From Verrucomicrobia subdivision 3 bacterium UBA7542 (GTDB taxonomy: Bacteria > Verrucomicrobiota > Verrucomicrobiia > Limisphaerales > UBA11358), in NCBI GenBank assembly GCA_002479245.1, contig DLMG01000425.1:832-8788 (forward strand): a stretch of DNA of 7,957 nt, written 5' to 3'. Positions 1 through 6,087 of this stretch are shown piece after piece. Position 1 is the stretch's first letter. Each line of letters begins with the position of its first letter. A program made the translations under genes and the position numbers. A model generated the notes under the pieces. It was not told the DNA's origin, searched no databases, and was given only the letters and a program-made list of their open reading frames with translations.

Positions 1-11
1 AGGGTGGACAC

Positions 12-65
12 TCCAAAACGCTGCGCGTGACACGATGATTCTTGAAATACGCGAAGCGTCATGGA
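12..65. repeat. Imperfect palindrome, probable dispersed intergenic repeat
   Basis: Arms at 12-28 and 49-65 are inverted copies matching at 14 of 17 positions (outer part TCCAxxACGCT) around a 20-base loop. It lies downstream of murG, in DNA with no convincing gene. Its layout resembles palindromic repeats that I recall being scattered between genes in Verrucomicrobiota genomes; that identity is from memory and untested. It might serve as a transcript 3'-end structure for the cluster. Confidence 0.5.
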
Positions 66-67
66 CT

Positions 68-85
68 GCGCCAGCCCTCTGGCGC
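68..85. repeat. Perfect 7-bp inverted repeat next to the palindrome
   Basis: GCGCCAG and CTGGCGC flank a 4-base loop, giving a strong GC-rich stem-loop 3 bases from the larger palindrome at 12-65. Neither strand shows a T run right after the stem, so it is not a standard intrinsic terminator. It is probably part of the same repeat unit. Confidence 0.55.
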
Positions 86-172
86 TTTGCCAGAAAACAA
101 AAGATTTGCCGAATTTCCGCATGAACTTTTGAACACGAATGACAATATAAACCGCCATGGAATTGGTCAGTG

Positions 173-1366
173 TCATATGCCTGGCGACACCGACGGTTTC
201 GCGGACTTATCGGCGCAGCCGCAGGAACATTTTGGCGACTGTGCCGCTGCCGGCCCTGGTTGCCGCGCAATGGCAGCCAGCATGATGTCCGCAATCTGCT
301 CCGCCGCCTTCGGCGCATGCCATTGCGCCAGCGCGGCTTGAATATTTGCGCGGGCGGCCGCGTCTTCAACCAGTTCACGCAGCAAGGCGGCAACTTTCTC
401 CGGTGTCGCATTTTTTTGTTCGAGCAACTGCGCCGCGCCGGTCGTTTCAAAAGCCTGGGCGTTGTAAAATTGGTGATTGTCCGCGGCGGCGGGATAGGGA
501 ACGAGCAGCGACGGCAGGCGCATGGCGGCGATTTCCGCAAGCGACGAGGCGCCCGCCCGGCTCACTGCGATTGTTGCCGCCCCCAGCGCCAGATCCATTT
601 CGGCGAGGAAGGGCTTGACCGCAGCCTTGAAGCCGCGCGCGTCGTAGGCCGCTTTCACTTTTTCCGCGTCGTTCGGACCGGTGAGATGCAGCCATTGCCA
701 GGTCGGGGCGCGGTCGCCAAGCGATGGAAGCGCGGATAAAATCAGGTCGTTAAGGCCGCTGGCGCCCTGGCTCCCGCCCATCACCAGAATGGTCGGACGG
801 CGCGGATCAAGCCTGAACAGGGCGCGATAGACTGCGGCATCGCCCGGCTGAAATTGTGAACGGACGGGAGTGCCGGTGGTGGTCACCTTGCGGGCGCGAA
901 GGCGCGCAGCCGCCGACGGAAAACCGACGAACGCCTCATCCACAAACCGCGCGAGAAAACGGTTGGCCCGGCCGGGAATGGTGTTGGATTCGTGGAGGAA
1001 AGTTTTGGCGCCAAAATCCTTTCCGACCCAGATCGGCGGCGCGCTGGTGAATCCGCCCATGGCGAGAACGGCGGCGGGACGGCGTTGGCGGAAAATTTTC
1101 TTCGTGGCGAACAACGATTTCACAAAACTGCCGGCGAAGGAGAAATAATTCCGATTTTGCAACGCGATGGCGGGCAGTGTGAAAATTTCCATGCCGCGAG
1201 CGGATTTCACGGCTTCCTGGTCCACGTCCTTGGGCGAAACCAGCAGGGCCACGGCGCAGCCGCGTTTCTGAAGTTGTTCCGCCACCGCCAGACCCGGAAA
1301 CAGATGCCCGCCCGTGCCGCCGCAGGCGATGGCGACGAAGGGCGTGTTGACTCCGGATGAAGTCAT
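173..1366 (-). CDS. murG: MurG, lipid II-forming N-acetylglucosaminyltransferase, with Cys-containing C-terminal tail
   Basis: GT28-family, GT-B-fold enzyme on the cytoplasmic face of the inner membrane; it transfers GlcNAc from UDP-GlcNAc to lipid I to make lipid II. The N-terminal glycine loop is GGTGGHLFPG (16-25), with H21 in the catalytic region. GGFTSAPP is at 104-111 and HESN at 125-128 (HEQN in E. coli). The nucleotide-sugar domain has GGSQGA (197-202), SRAGASSLAEIAA (269-281) and DNHQFYNA (296-303). At 397 residues it is about 35-40 longer than typical MurG. The excess is a C-terminal tail after about residue 368 with the cluster CSCGC (C380, C382, C384) and a Lys/Ser-rich end. The ATG at 1366 overlaps the ftsW stop (ATGA) with no clear Shine-Dalgarno sequence, which fits translational coupling. 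MurC or MurB, often next in dcw clusters, is not seen downstream. Confidence 0.96.
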   Translation of the reverse strand: MTSSGVNTPFVAIACGGTGGHLFPGLAVAEQLQKRGCAVALLVSPKDVDQEAVKSARGMEIFTLPAIALQNRNYFSFAGSFVKSLFATKKIFRQRRPAAVLAMGGFTSAPPIWVGKDFGAKTFLHESNTIPGRANRFLARFVDEAFVGFPSAAARLRARKVTTTGTPVRSQFQPGDAAVYRALFRLDPRRPTILVMGGSQGASGLNDLILSALPSLGDRAPTWQWLHLTGPNDAEKVKAAYDARGFKAAVKPFLAEMDLALGAATIAVSRAGASSLAEIAAMRLPSLLVPYPAAADNHQFYNAQAFETTGAAQLLEQKNATPEKVAALLRELVEDAAARANIQAALAQWHAPKAAEQIADIMLAAIARQPGPAAAQSPKCSCGCADKSAKPSVSPGI

Positions 1367-2496
1367 GTGGCTTTGGCGGCGAATGGATTTTCGTCAATTA
1401 CCGCGGTCGTGGCCCGAACCTTTTCCCGCGCGGGCGCCTGACGGGCGATGCTGAACAACAGACCCACGCCCGTGAGCATGGCCAGCAGATTCGAGCCGCC
1501 GTAGCTGATGAATGGCAGGGGCAGGCCCTTGTTCGGCAGCGCGCTGGTGACGACGCCGATGTTGATGGCGGCCTGAAGGCTGATTAAAAACGTGACCCCG
1601 GCCGCCAGCAAACTGCCAAACGGGTCGCGCGCACGGAGCGCAATGTAAATTCCGCAAATGGCGATGACGACAAACGCCAGAACGACGAGCAGCGTCGCGA
1701 TCAAACCGAGTTCTTCGCCGATGATTGAAAAAATAAAATCGGTGTGATCTTCCGGAACGAAACCGAGCTTTTGCCGTCCGTTGCCGAGACCGAGTCCCGT
1801 CCAGCCGCCGGAGCCAAGAGCAATCATGGCCTGATACGCCTGATAACCGACGCCGTCCTTGTGCTGTTCCATATCCCACCAGCCGAAAATGCGCCGCAGG
1901 CGCATTGGGTCGTGCAGGAGGGAAACTGCCAGGCCGGCCACACCGAGCAGAACGGGCAGAACAATACATTTCAAACGGACACCGGCGATGAGCAGCATCA
2001 TGCCGCTGACCGCGGCGAGCAGAATCGTTGTGCCGCGATCCGGTTCAACAAAGACCAGACCGAGCGTCAGCGCGATGAGCGCGCCGGGGAAAAGGATGCC
2101 GCGTTTCCAGGTCTGCATCTGCCGCTGGTAACGGTCGCCATACCACGCGAGCATGATGATGAGCGCGATTTTTCCGAGTTCGGACGGTTGAAAGCGCACG
2201 CCGTGGAAATCGAACCAGCGGCGCGCGCCATTGATTTTTCTGCCGATGTGCGGAACGAGCACCAGCAGGAGCAATAGCAGCGCGAGAATGAAAATCGGCG
2301 CGGCGATTTTTTTGAGCAATTGATAATCGAGGGCGGTCGCCGTCACACACAGGGTAAAGCCGAACGCGCACCAGATGAGTTGCATCATCAGGTAGTGCCC
2401 GCCGACTTGCGTCACACTCGAGCTGTAGAGCATCACCAGCCCCAGCGCCAGCAGGGCGGCGACGCAAAATGCCAAAGTTGTGACGGCGACTTTCAT
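1363..2496 (-). CDS. ftsW: Septal peptidoglycan glycosyltransferase FtsW (SEDS family)
   Basis: Polytopic inner-membrane SEDS protein that polymerises lipid II into glycan strands together with its partner FtsI. The 377 residues contain about ten hydrophobic segments. Family motifs: INGARRWF (88-95), FQPSELGK (102-109), EPDRGT (151-156), the loop segment YQAMIALGSGG (221-231) and GLGNG (236-240), then HTDFIF (251-256), whose aspartate D253 matches the residue required for SEDS polymerase activity. NKGLPLPFISYGGSN follows at 322-336. EPDRGT carries Arg where many relatives have Leu (EPDLGT). RodA is the main alternative, but position directly before murG and in a cluster with ftsI and mraY favours FtsW. 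The ATG at 2496 has a good ribosome-binding site. The TGA stop overlaps the murG ATG as ATGA. Confidence 0.95.
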   Translation of the reverse strand: MKVAVTTLAFCVAALLALGLVMLYSSSVTQVGGHYLMMQLIWCAFGFTLCVTATALDYQLLKKIAAPIFILALLLLLLVLVPHIGRKINGARRWFDFHGVRFQPSELGKIALIIMLAWYGDRYQRQMQTWKRGILFPGALIALTLGLVFVEPDRGTTILLAAVSGMMLLIAGVRLKCIVLPVLLGVAGLAVSLLHDPMRLRRIFGWWDMEQHKDGVGYQAYQAMIALGSGGWTGLGLGNGRQKLGFVPEDHTDFIFSIIGEELGLIATLLVVLAFVVIAICGIYIALRARDPFGSLLAAGVTFLISLQAAINIGVVTSALPNKGLPLPFISYGGSNLLAMLTGVGLLFSIARQAPAREKVRATTAVIDENPFAAKAT

Positions 2497-2503
2497 TTCA
2501 ATG

Positions 2504-2507
2504 CCTC
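2504..2507 (-). promoter_or_regulatory. Shine-Dalgarno for ftsW
   Basis: GAGG lies 7 bases before the ATG at 2496 on the minus strand and supports that start for ftsW. It falls only 4 bases after the 3' arm of the hairpin at 2512-2526, so folding there could affect access by ribosomes. Confidence 0.7.
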
Positions 2508-2511
2508 AAAA

Positions 2512-2526
2512 TCCCGCAAAGCGGGA
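2512..2526 (-). other. Hairpin between lysM and ftsW
   Basis: On the minus strand TCCCGC-TTT-GCGGGA forms a perfect 6-bp GC-rich stem with a 3-base loop, followed by ATTTT and then the ftsW ribosome-binding site. It lies in the 52-base lysM-ftsW gap. The T run is too short for a strong intrinsic terminator; it may act as a weak attenuator, an RNA-processing or stability element, or have no role. Confidence 0.45.
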
Positions 2527-2548
2527 CCAGCCGCTATCAGTCCGGCGC

Positions 2549-3256
2549 TTATTGACCGGCAGGTGCGGGCGCAGGCGCAGGTGCAACCGGAGCCGGCGCT
2601 GGGGCCGGAGCCGCAGCTTCGCCTTTTGCCGGAATCTTCAGCTTCTGGCCGACCTTGATGTGGTCGGTGTTCAGATTGTTTTCGGCTTTGATCGCCTTCA
2701 CGGTTGTGCCGTGCGCCTTCGCAATCTTCGTCAGCGAATCGCCGGATTTCACCGTGTAAGTTTCGCCGCCCATGCCGGTGTCGGGCGCGACGGAAGCGCC
2801 GTTCGCTGCCGGGGCCGTGCCGCCGGCCGGAATGGTCAGTTTCTGTCCGACTTTCAACTTGGTCGGCTCAACGCCAGGGTTGGCCGCTTTAAGCGCACTG
2901 AGCGTCACGCCATTCTTCTTCGCAATTTTTGCGAGCGTGTCGCCATGGACGATGACGTATTCGGTCCCGGATGGCGCCACGGGCGGCTGCACCACGACCG
3001 GCGGCGGAGCCACGGGCGGATTGGAGGCAACCATCGGCGGCGGATTCGTGTCCACGACCACCGTGTTGGTGTCAACCGGTGGCGGGTTTTCCGCTTCGGT
3101 GTTCTGTTCGCGTTTGCAGCCCTGAATGAGCATTGCGGTCAGGCCGACAACTCCGACCACGAGCACGCAAAACACGCCGAGTTTCATGCGTGAACGGCGT
3201 TTGCTTTGCTGCTCCAATAGGGAGCCTTTGGGTACGAATGGGTTCGGATTATTCAT
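2549..3256 (-). CDS. Membrane-anchored double-LysM peptidoglycan-binding protein
   Basis: A 235-residue protein, probably a peptidoglycan binder held at the cell membrane. Layout: a polar, basic N-terminus of about 25 residues ([12 protein letters not shown], then KRRSRMK); one hydrophobic segment at about 26-46 ending in LIQGC, a lipobox-like site with C47; a Pro/Thr/Val-rich linker at about 57-96; LysM 1 at about 100-143 ([14 protein letters not shown] and VGQKLTIP); LysM 2 at about 167-209 ([14 protein letters not shown] and VGQKLKIP); and an Ala-Pro repeat tail at 215-235. No catalytic domain is present. The ATG at 3256 is preferred over an upstream in-frame TTG (3328) because it gives the MNNPNP start remembered from verrucomicrobial homologues and overlaps the preceding TGA. 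An AGGA lies too far upstream (19 bases) to be a good ribosome-binding site. It may localise or scaffold septal synthesis near FtsW; that is inferred from position only. LysM call is firm. Confidence 0.9.
   Translation of the reverse strand: MNNPNPFVPKGSLLEQQSKRRSRMKLGVFCVLVVGVVGLTAMLIQGCKREQNTEAENPPPVDTNTVVVDTNPPPMVASNPPVAPPPVVVQPPVAPSGTEYVIVHGDTLAKIAKKNGVTLSALKAANPGVEPTKLKVGQKLTIPAGGTAPAANGASVAPDTGMGGETYTVKSGDSLTKIAKAHGTTVKAIKAENNLNTDHIKVGQKLKIPAKGEAAAPAPAPAPVAPAPAPAPAGQ
2552..2614 (-). repeat. Low-complexity Ala-Pro codon repeat at the 3' end of the LysM gene
   Basis: The final 21 codons encode an almost pure alternation of Ala and Pro ([20 protein letters not shown]) using GCn/CCn codons. 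Such tails are extended and flexible and often vary in length between strains by replication slippage. Confidence 0.75.
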
Positions 3257-3531
3257 TGATTTGGCGCTGATGGCGTCCTTTCTTCGAGGTTGGTTGATTT
3301 TTTCCGCAGCGAAATTTTCCCTCGGCAAATTTCACGGCGCGTTAAATTCATTTTGTTCATTGGCGACGGGCTGAAGGCGTCGCAAAATTTCAAACCGGCT
3401 GGTGAAACGAACACTCCGCCGGCCATTGCGCGTCTGGCCACTTCCGGCAAAGTTATTAACAGCCGGAGGCCGCTTGTGCAAGGAGCAAAGCGACCGGTCA
3501 AAACTTCATTAGGGTCCAATGTCAGTGTCAT
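3253..3531 (-). CDS. Candidate 92-residue ORF of unknown function between mraY and lysM
   Basis: Not recognised. For a gene: the ATG at 3531 lies 2 bases after the mraY stop, has a good Shine-Dalgarno sequence (GAGG at 3540-3537, 5-base spacing), and the TGA stop overlaps the ATG of the LysM gene as ATGA. Against: only 48 of 92 codons end in G or C by hand count, compared with 28 of the first 35 in ftsW. Codons rare in the neighbours (ATA, AGA, TTA, CGA) occur, no domain is visible, and the frame also stays open through the preceding mraY and murF in a shadow frame, so openness alone means little. The middle is mildly hydrophobic ([15 protein letters not shown]) and the last 35 residues are basic and polar. 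It could be a short leader that couples lysM translation to mraY, a decayed remnant left by loss of murD, or plain intergenic DNA. Confidence 0.28.
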   Translation of the reverse strand: MTLTLDPNEVLTGRFAPCTSGLRLLITLPEVARRAMAGGVFVSPAGLKFCDAFSPSPMNKMNLTRREICRGKISLRKKSTNLEERTPSAPNQ

Positions 3532-3533
3532 TT
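3257..3533. other. mraY-lysM interval with inverted repeats
   Basis: This 277-base stretch is the largest interval between well-supported genes. It is more AT-rich and less codon-biased than its surroundings. It contains a perfect 7-bp inverted repeat, GAAATTT at 3311-3317 and AAATTTC at 3327-3333 with a 9-base loop, and an imperfect hairpin at 3395-3422 (CCGGC/GCCGG outer arms, GTG/CAC inner arms). A GACCGGTC palindrome lies at 3492-3499. No terminator-like run of T follows either hairpin. The interval overlaps the uncertain 92-codon ORF and sits where murD is found in classical dcw clusters. No MurD motif such as a P-loop is present in any frame I read. Confidence 0.55.
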
Positions 3534-4685
3534 CTACCTCAGTTTCAGCGTCGCCAGGGCAACAACCGCAAACAGCACGCACAAAATGTAAAATCGCATC
3601 ACCACCTGTGACTCGTACCAGCCCTTTTTCTCGAAATGATGATGCAGCGGCGCCATCAAAAAAATCCGTTGGCCGGTGCCGTAAAACTTTCGCGTGAAGC
3701 GAAACCAGCCGGTTTGCAAAATCACCGAAACGGCTTCCAGCACGAACACGCCACCCGCAATCACCAGCACGAATGGCTGATGAATCAGCACCGCGATGAT
3801 GCCGAACGCGCCCCCGAGCGCAAGCGACCCGGTGTCGCCCATGAACACCTGCGCCGGATGACAGTTGAACCACAAAAAACCAAGGCCCGCGCCGATCATT
3901 GCCGCGCAGAACACCGTTAATTCGCCGGCGCCGGGCACATAAGGAATTTGCAAATAGCCCGCCGCCTTGATGTTGCCCGCCACGTACGTGAACACGAGAA
4001 ACACAAATGCCACAATCAGCGTGCAGCCAATCGCCAGACCGTCGAGGCCATCCGTCAAATTCACCGCATTCGAGCTGCCGACAATCGCCAGCACCACCAC
4101 CAGCAAACCAAACAGGCCCGCGCCCGTTGCCACCGGGTGTTTGCAAAACGGAACCATGACCTCCGAAACCAGTTTGGTCGTCGAAGGCGTCATCCATAAA
4201 TAGACGGCAATAAAAGCTGCCAGCGCGAATTGCGCCACCAGCTTGACGCGCGGCGGAGTGCCCCCGCCGGTTTGCTGGATGATTTTTGCGTAATCGTCGT
4301 AAAATCCCAGCCCCGACAGCACCAGCACCGAAAGCAGCGTCAGCAGCACCAGCTTGTTGTCCAACTGCGTCCACAGCACGGTGGAAAAAAACAACACCGC
4401 CACAATCAAAATACCGCCCATCGTCGGCGTTCCTTTTTTGCTCAAAACCCGCGCGGCCAGACCGCCGGCCTCCTCGGCCCGGTCCGCATAGTCCTGTCCG
4501 AATTTCAACTGTTTCAGCCAGTGAATGATTCTCGGACCCAGCCACCAGCTCAGCAGCAACGCCGTGATTGCCGCGCCCGCGCTCCGCACCGTGATGTAAC
4601 GAAACAACCGCAATGCCGAGAGGTGGCCCGCCCAGTGCGTTCCCTTCGACCAATCGAGCAACAGTTGGCTCAAATAATAAAACAT
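3534..4685 (-). CDS. mraY: Phospho-N-acetylmuramoyl-pentapeptide-transferase MraY
   Basis: Polytopic inner-membrane enzyme that transfers phospho-MurNAc-pentapeptide from UDP to undecaprenyl phosphate, forming lipid I. It has 383 residues, somewhat longer than the roughly 360 of E. coli MraY, and about ten hydrophobic segments. Signature motifs are all present: KKGTPTMGG (83-91), the aspartate pair in FYDDYAK (D130, D131), NLTDGLDGLA (209-218), the catalytic-region aspartate D284 in FMGDTGS (281-287), and the histidine motif APLHHHFE (345-352). These are the Mg2+ and substrate residues of the family, so the enzyme should be active. The ATG at 4685 follows the murF stop by 9 bases, with only a weak purine stretch (TGGAAC) as ribosome-binding site. 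The gene ends in TAG at 3536-3534. In the classical order murD would follow; here it does not. Confidence 0.98.
   Translation of the reverse strand: MFYYLSQLLLDWSKGTHWAGHLSALRLFRYITVRSAGAAITALLLSWWLGPRIIHWLKQLKFGQDYADRAEEAGGLAARVLSKKGTPTMGGILIVAVLFFSTVLWTQLDNKLVLLTLLSVLVLSGLGFYDDYAKIIQQTGGGTPPRVKLVAQFALAAFIAVYLWMTPSTTKLVSEVMVPFCKHPVATGAGLFGLLVVVLAIVGSSNAVNLTDGLDGLAIGCTLIVAFVFLVFTYVAGNIKAAGYLQIPYVPGAGELTVFCAAMIGAGLGFLWFNCHPAQVFMGDTGSLALGGAFGIIAVLIHQPFVLVIAGGVFVLEAVSVILQTGWFRFTRKFYGTGQRIFLMAPLHHHFEKKGWYESQVVMRFYILCVLFAVVALATLKLR
3537..3540 (-). promoter_or_regulatory. Strong Shine-Dalgarno GAGG inside the mraY 3' end
   Basis: On the minus strand the sequence TGAGGTAGAAATG places GAGG 5 bases before the ATG at 3531, overlapping the last codons of mraY. 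It is among the clearest ribosome-binding sites in the window, yet it serves an ORF whose coding character is doubtful. Most other starts here (SIMPL, murF, mraY, murG) have little or no such signal. Confidence 0.45.
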
Positions 4686-4694
4686 TGTTCCAGT

Positions 4695-6080
4695 TCACGA
4701 CTTTTCCGATTTTAGCGTCCCGGCGATGCGCTCCAAACGCAACGCCCGCGACGCCTTGAATAAAACCACATCGCCCGCCTTCAAAAAACCCTTCACCGCC
4801 TTCATCGCCGCTTCCACGTCCGCAAACTCCATCACCCGATTCAATCCCGCTTCGCGCGCCGCCTGCGCCGTGACCGGCGCCATTTTGCCGATGACAAACA
4901 TTTGCCCGATGCCAAGCTCCGCCGCGCGGCGTCCGACCTCCGCGTGCGCCGCTTCGCTGTGCGCGCCCAGCTCGTTCATGTCGCCGAGCACCGCCACGCG
5001 CCGGCCCTGCAACGGCAAATCGCAAAGCGTTTCCAGCGCCGCGATCGTCGAATCCGCGTTCGCGTTGTAAGCGTCGTCGAGCACGCGCACGCCGCCCGCC
5101 TCCCAAAATTGCATACGCATCTTCGCCGGCTGGCATTCGGCCAGGCCGTCCCGCACCGCGGGACGGCCCAGGCCTAGTTCCTCACTGACCGCAACCGCAA
5201 ACAAGGCGTTCGTCACCTGATGCCGCCCCAATAAATTGATTCGATACTCGCCGCTAAATTCAGCCTTGGGCGCGTCCACGCGAAAGGTCACGCCGTTCTT
5301 GTCCAGGCGGATCGAACGCGCCCGCCAGTCGTTTTTTTCACCGAGTCCGACGCGCACGACCGTCGCGCGCGTGCGCCGGATGACCTGCTCCGTCCATTCA
5401 CTGTCACCGTTGACAAAGAGCCTGCCGTCCGCCGGCAACAATTCCGCGAGCCAGCCTTCTTCCTGCGCCACGCCCGCCAGGTCGCCAAAAAATTCCAGAT
5501 GCTCGCGGCCAATGTTCGTCAGCACGCCGTATTTCGGCTGGATCATTTTCACCAGCGGCGCGAGTTCGCCCGGATGATTCGTGCCCGCTTCGAGCACCGC
5601 GGCCTGGTGCGAATTTTCCAGGCGCAACAACGTCAGTGGCACACCGATGTCATTGTTGAAACTCGCCTCGCTCCAGACCGTGGCCAGCGTTGGCCGCAAC
5701 GCCGACGCGATCAATTCCTTCGTCGTCGTCTTGCCGTTGGAGCCGCCAACGGCGATCACCGGCAAATCAAATTCCCGCCGGTACGCCGCGGCGAATTTTC
5801 CGAGCGCCGAGCGCGTGTCATCCACGACGAGCACCGCGCATCCCGGCAACGGCGCGGGAACTTTTTTTCGTTCCACGACGACGGCGGCAACGCCTTTAGC
5901 CGCGACTTCGTTCAAGAAGTCGTGGCCGTCAAAGCGCTCGCCCTTGATGGCGAAAAACAGGTCGCCCGGCTTCGCCTGCCGTGAATCAATGCCGGCGCGT
6001 TGAACGGGCGTTTCCGCCGGCCCGCGCCTGAGTTCGGCGGCACAGGCATCGGCGACAAATTTCAAAGAGCGTGTTTCCAC
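4695..6080 (-). CDS. murF: UDP-N-acetylmuramoyl-tripeptide--D-alanyl-D-alanine ligase MurF
   Basis: Cytoplasmic ATP-dependent Mur ligase that adds D-Ala-D-Ala to UDP-MurNAc-tripeptide, the last soluble step of peptidoglycan precursor synthesis. The 461 residues match the usual MurF length. The N-terminal substrate domain covers about 1-105 (DSRQAKPGDLFFAIKG at 32-47). The ATPase domain has P-loop GSNGKTTT at 113-120, FNNDIGVPLTL at 141-151, EAGTNHPGE at 164-172 and TNIGREHLE at 188-196. Next come LLGRHQVTNALFA (283-295), DDAYNANADS (335-344), LGDMNELG (365-372) and KASRALRLE (442-450). The DDAYNAN motif and the lack of a MurE-type DNPR motif identify MurF rather than MurE. The start is a GTG at 6080: an in-frame TAA lies 5 codons upstream and no ATG occurs before the P-loop domain. 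The ribosome-binding site is weak. It lies 7 bases after the SIMPL gene stop and 9 bases before mraY. Confidence 0.96.
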   Translation of the reverse strand: METRSLKFVADACAAELRRGPAETPVQRAGIDSRQAKPGDLFFAIKGERFDGHDFLNEVAAKGVAAVVVERKKVPAPLPGCAVLVVDDTRSALGKFAAAYRREFDLPVIAVGGSNGKTTTKELIASALRPTLATVWSEASFNNDIGVPLTLLRLENSHQAAVLEAGTNHPGELAPLVKMIQPKYGVLTNIGREHLEFFGDLAGVAQEEGWLAELLPADGRLFVNGDSEWTEQVIRRTRATVVRVGLGEKNDWRARSIRLDKNGVTFRVDAPKAEFSGEYRINLLGRHQVTNALFAVAVSEELGLGRPAVRDGLAECQPAKMRMQFWEAGGVRVLDDAYNANADSTIAALETLCDLPLQGRRVAVLGDMNELGAHSEAAHAEVGRRAAELGIGQMFVIGKMAPVTAQAAREAGLNRVMEFADVEAAMKAVKGFLKAGDVVLFKASRALRLERIAGTLKSEKS

Positions 6081-6087
6081 TGCAAAT

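Larger units (their letters stand above)
1..172. other. Intergenic sequence downstream of murG
   Basis: No supported gene. Apart from the two inverted repeats the sequence is fairly AT-rich next to murG (about bases 100-160). A minus-strand frame starting in the murG stop (ATG at 176) stays open to the window edge, but its product shows no resemblance to MurC, MurB or any family I recognise, and it runs straight through the palindromes. Confidence 0.6.

Noticed and set aside
1..176. Possible start of another gene (murC?) at the ATG overlapping the murG stop
   Set aside because: The frame stays open to the window edge but lacks the MurC N-terminal glycine-rich motif and passes through the palindromic repeats; the ATGA there seems accidental.
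1744..2277. Long plus-strand open frames opposite ftsW, the LysM gene and mraY (e.g. 1744-2277, 2480-3193, 4230-4715)
   Set aside because: They are antisense to secure genes, lack recognisable motifs, and are expected from the strong codon bias of the minus-strand genes.
3257..3328. TTG start at 3328 for the LysM protein
   Set aside because: The 24 added residues look like translated intergenic sequence, and the ATG at 3256 gives the MNNPNP start expected for the family.
3361..3440. Faint likeness of [14 protein letters not shown] in the 92-codon ORF to the MurD segment LLSPACASFDxF
   Set aside because: Too short, needs an extra residue, and no neighbouring MurD motif supports it; chance is the simplest explanation.
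3453..3481. Promoter-like pair TTGCAC (3481-3476) and TAATAA (3458-3453) on the minus strand, 17-base spacer
   Set aside because: Each box matches only 3 of 6 sigma-70 consensus positions, so the evidence is too weak to call an internal promoter.
166..3531. The 11-mer ATGACACTGAC occurs right after both murG (176-166) and mraY (3531-3521) on the minus strand
   Set aside because: Several shared 11-mers are expected by chance in a window of this size, and the flanking bases do not match further.
3253..5136. A 627-codon minus-strand open frame across mraY and part of murF
   Set aside because: It is a shadow frame of two well-supported genes, Gly/Arg/Ala-rich with no domain. Only its last 92 codons fall outside mraY and are treated separately.
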